Shown here: positions 4,651-5,841 of the stretch, piece after piece
Position numbering within the stretch: the stretch's first letter is position 1
How the letters are laid out: every line of letters starts with the position of its first letter
NCBI GenBank assembly: GCA_031423755.1
Contig: JANPGC010000320.1
Span: 1-5,841 of the forward strand
Source: JANMEX01 sp031423755
GTDB taxonomy: Bacteria; Pseudomonadota; Alphaproteobacteria; Rhizobiales; Rhizobiaceae
Reading direction: 5' to 3'
DNA length: 5,841 nucleotides
Notes under the pieces: generated by a model
What the model was told of the DNA's origin: nothing
The model's input: only the letters and a program-made list of their open reading frames with translations
Database searches by the model: none
Made by a program: the position numbers and the translations under genes

Positions 4651-5505
4651 TCAAGACGTATCCGCCCTGAACGCCTCAATCGCAAAATAATGCACATCTT
4701 TCAGCACCGCATCGACCTGATGCAGGTCCTTGCGCCGGTAGCCCGGTGGTGGGCCGGGGCGGAAGGGGGACATGCGCATCGGGCGGTATGGGCCTTTGGC
4801 CGCAAGCAAAAGATCGCGCTGTGCATACCAGCGGGCGAGGCGTCGCGCTTGGCGCGGGAGGTCGTTGAGCGCGTGACGCATGGCGCGCAGGCGATTGAAG
4901 AGGAGTGTTGCGTTGACGGGTTTGGCGGCAAGCTGGGCTTGGTGGTGGGCGAGCGCCGGGTCGAAGGGCAGGACTTCGTGCATCAGCGACGCCGGGTCAA
5001 TGTTTTGATCCCACAGGTCCGGGTCGAAGTGTTTCAGTGGGTCGATGAGCTGGAAGGATGGCGTGCGTGATGGGTTTTCTGATGCGAAGGAGGCGAGGCC
5101 TGCGGGAAGCGGGCGCGAGGCGCGAGCCTTCAAGACCAGCCCTCTCGCCGCGATGATGATGAGGCGGCGGATGGCAGATTCGCAGGGGCGCAGGATGAGC
5201 ATGATGGCGGCGTAGAGATGGCGCGGGAGGGTGAAGGCTGGGGTGCTGGCGTTTGAGGGCAGTCCCCTCTCCGTCGGCTTCGCCGACACCTCTCCCCGGA
5301 GGGGCGAGGTTAAAAGCTCGGCGCTTGGTTCAACCTCGGCGGCTTTTACCTCGCCCCGCTTGCGGGGAGAAGTGTCGCGGGCGCAACCCGTGACGGAGAG
5401 GGGACTGCTGCTGCCGCCATCGACCATCCGCAACATCGCAAACAACTCGGCGACGATGCGCACAAGCAGGGCGTGGTTGCGGGTGATAACGATGGTCCAG
5501 TCCAA
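4651..5505 (-). CDS. Conserved-looking protein of unknown function, TTG start, with in-frame repeat insertion
   Basis: A 284-residue cytoplasmic-type protein that I cannot assign to a named family; it resembles hypothetical proteins seen in rhizobial genomes. The N-terminus (1-30, MDWTIVITRNHALLVRIVAELFAML) and the central block (about 92-125, TLPRHLYAAIMLILRPCESAIRRLIIIAARGLV) look like ordered helices. PSFQLIDPLKHFDP follows at about 149-162. A basic, Arg- and Pro-rich C-terminal half (about 202-260) includes LPRQARRLARWYAQR. Residues about 33-82 are translated palindromic repeat, which would leave about 234 residues without it. The start is TTG, with GGAAG nine bases upstream; no in-frame ATG lies nearby. 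Codon use and the long open frame through a repeat argue that the gene is real. No partner gene is visible. Confidence 0.7.
   Translation of the reverse strand: MDWTIVITRNHALLVRIVAELFAMLRMVDGGSSSPLSVTGCARDTSPRKRGEVKAAEVEPSAELLTSPLRGEVSAKPTERGLPSNASTPAFTLPRHLYAAIMLILRPCESAIRRLIIIAARGLVLKARASRPLPAGLASFASENPSRTPSFQLIDPLKHFDPDLWDQNIDPASLMHEVLPFDPALAHHQAQLAAKPVNATLLFNRLRAMRHALNDLPRQARRLARWYAQRDLLLAAKGPYRPMRMSPFRPGPPPGYRRKDLHQVDAVLKDVHYFAIEAFRADTS
5259..5408. repeat. 150-bp palindromic mosaic element inside a coding sequence
   Basis: The ends are a perfect 17-bp inverted repeat (5259-5275 with 5392-5408, core CCCCTCTCCGTC). An inner pair, GGGGCGAGGTTAAAAGC (5301-5317) with GCTTTTACCTCGCCCC (5342-5357), matches except for one extra T. 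A small perfect hairpin, GTCGGC-TTC-GCCGAC, lies at 5273-5287. The SPLRGEV-like peptides it encodes are what these dispersed rhizobial palindromes yield when translated. The length is a multiple of three and contains no stop in the host frame. It is comparable in behaviour to Rickettsia palindromic elements found inside genes. Confidence 0.8.
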
Positions 5506-5568
5506 AATTTGGGGCTTCCGGTTGAAGTTGAACAGCCGGGGAATTATCAGGCGCAGATGGGAGCGGGT

Positions 5569-5841
5569 GGATAAAGCGCCATAGTCAAGGCTGTGATATC
5601 AATGATATCAATGGCTTGGCGGCGAAGTTTGCAAGGATAAGTTTGCAGCTTTGGATGCTGTGTTTCCCTCATCCGCCTGTCGGCATCTGACCGGGGCGAG
5701 ACCCGTGGCTCGCCACGGTCAGATGCCGACAGGGAAATGAGGGGAAACACAGCATCCAAAGCTGCAAACGTATCCTTGCAAACTTCGCCGCCAAGCCATT
5801 GATATCATTGATATCACAGCCTTGACTATGGCGCTTTATCC
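5569..5841. repeat. Large fold-back inverted repeat reaching the window end
   Basis: Arms 5569-5700 and 5709-5841 are inverted copies around an 8-nt loop (5701-5708). The outer 71 bp pair perfectly (5569-5639 with 5771-5841). One mismatch follows (5640/5770), then 28 perfect pairs (5641-5668 with 5742-5769), a short divergent patch with a 1-bp indel, and 17 perfect pairs (5676-5692 with 5717-5733) near the loop. The inner part (CCTGTCGGCATCTGACC) resembles dispersed rhizobial palindromes; the outer arms are not recognised. It could be a MITE or fold-back element, or an inverted duplication. No gene is supported here, and the right boundary and any target duplication are not visible. Confidence 0.88.

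Noticed and set aside
4601..4655. A terminator for the 284-residue gene formed by the CTTGAGTGC inverted repeat
   Set aside because: The loop is 37 nt, one arm covers the stop codon, and no T-tract follows on the minus strand.
4367..4690. A 107-codon plus-strand frame with a hydrophobic stretch in the spacer
   Set aside because: It starts in the ilv promoter, runs through both palindrome arms and ends inside the neighbouring gene. The hydrophobic run is translated AT-rich DNA, and no good ribosome site precedes it.
5231..5584. A plus-strand frame through the palindromic element
   Set aside because: It owes its openness to the symmetry of the repeat and lies opposite the better supported minus-strand gene.
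5547..5759. A 70-codon minus-strand frame in the fold-back
   Set aside because: It consists entirely of inverted-repeat sequence, lacks any family signature and has no convincing ribosome site.
5259..5841. A CRISPR array or toxin-antitoxin RNA in the repeat-rich right end
   Set aside because: The repeats are inverted pairs, not regularly spaced direct repeats with unique spacers, and no cas-like gene or small toxin frame is visible.

Overview
The window looks like alphaproteobacterial DNA, most likely from a Hyphomicrobiales (Rhizobiales) genome. The grounds are GC-rich coding sequence, IlvI and IlvH proteins of the rhizobial type, a CTTGAC-type promoter, and palindromic repeats of the kind scattered through these genomes. 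No genus can be named safely. Every gene I accept lies on the minus strand, so the window reads biologically from right to left.

Regulatory head (about 4375 to 4150): a good promoter is followed almost at once by a 16-residue leader peptide rich in Ile, Leu and Val codons, a foldable leader RNA and a strong intrinsic terminator. This is a classical transcription attenuator for branched-chain amino acid synthesis. The leader start codon lies where transcription should begin, so the leader peptide is probably read from a leaderless RNA.

Operon body (4149 to 1): ilvI (acetolactate synthase large subunit), then vapB-vapC (AbrB-type antitoxin, PIN-domain toxin), ilvH (small regulatory subunit), mazE-mazF (second antitoxin and toxin), and the 5' part of a LysE-family exporter gene running off the left edge. 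All genes are co-directional, with gaps of 65 bp or less or with overlaps. One toxin-antitoxin pair sits between the two subunit genes of one enzyme. The other sits between ilvH and the exporter, whose start codon overlaps the mazF stop. Each pair has promoter-like and repeat sequences just upstream, so they may have their own autoregulated transcription as well as read-through from the attenuated promoter.

Right part (4376 to 5841): a roughly 275-bp spacer holds an interrupted palindromic repeat. It is followed by a conserved-looking protein of unknown function that starts with TTG and carries a 150-bp palindromic repeat in frame. The window ends in a 273-bp near-perfect inverted repeat (arms about 132 bp, 8-nt loop) that still matches at the last base, so its true limit is unknown.

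Functionally, IlvI and IlvH form the first common enzyme of valine, leucine and isoleucine synthesis. The LysE-type protein may export an amino acid. The two embedded toxin-antitoxin modules are the most unusual part, because read-through from the attenuated promoter could link their supply to branched-chain amino acid status.
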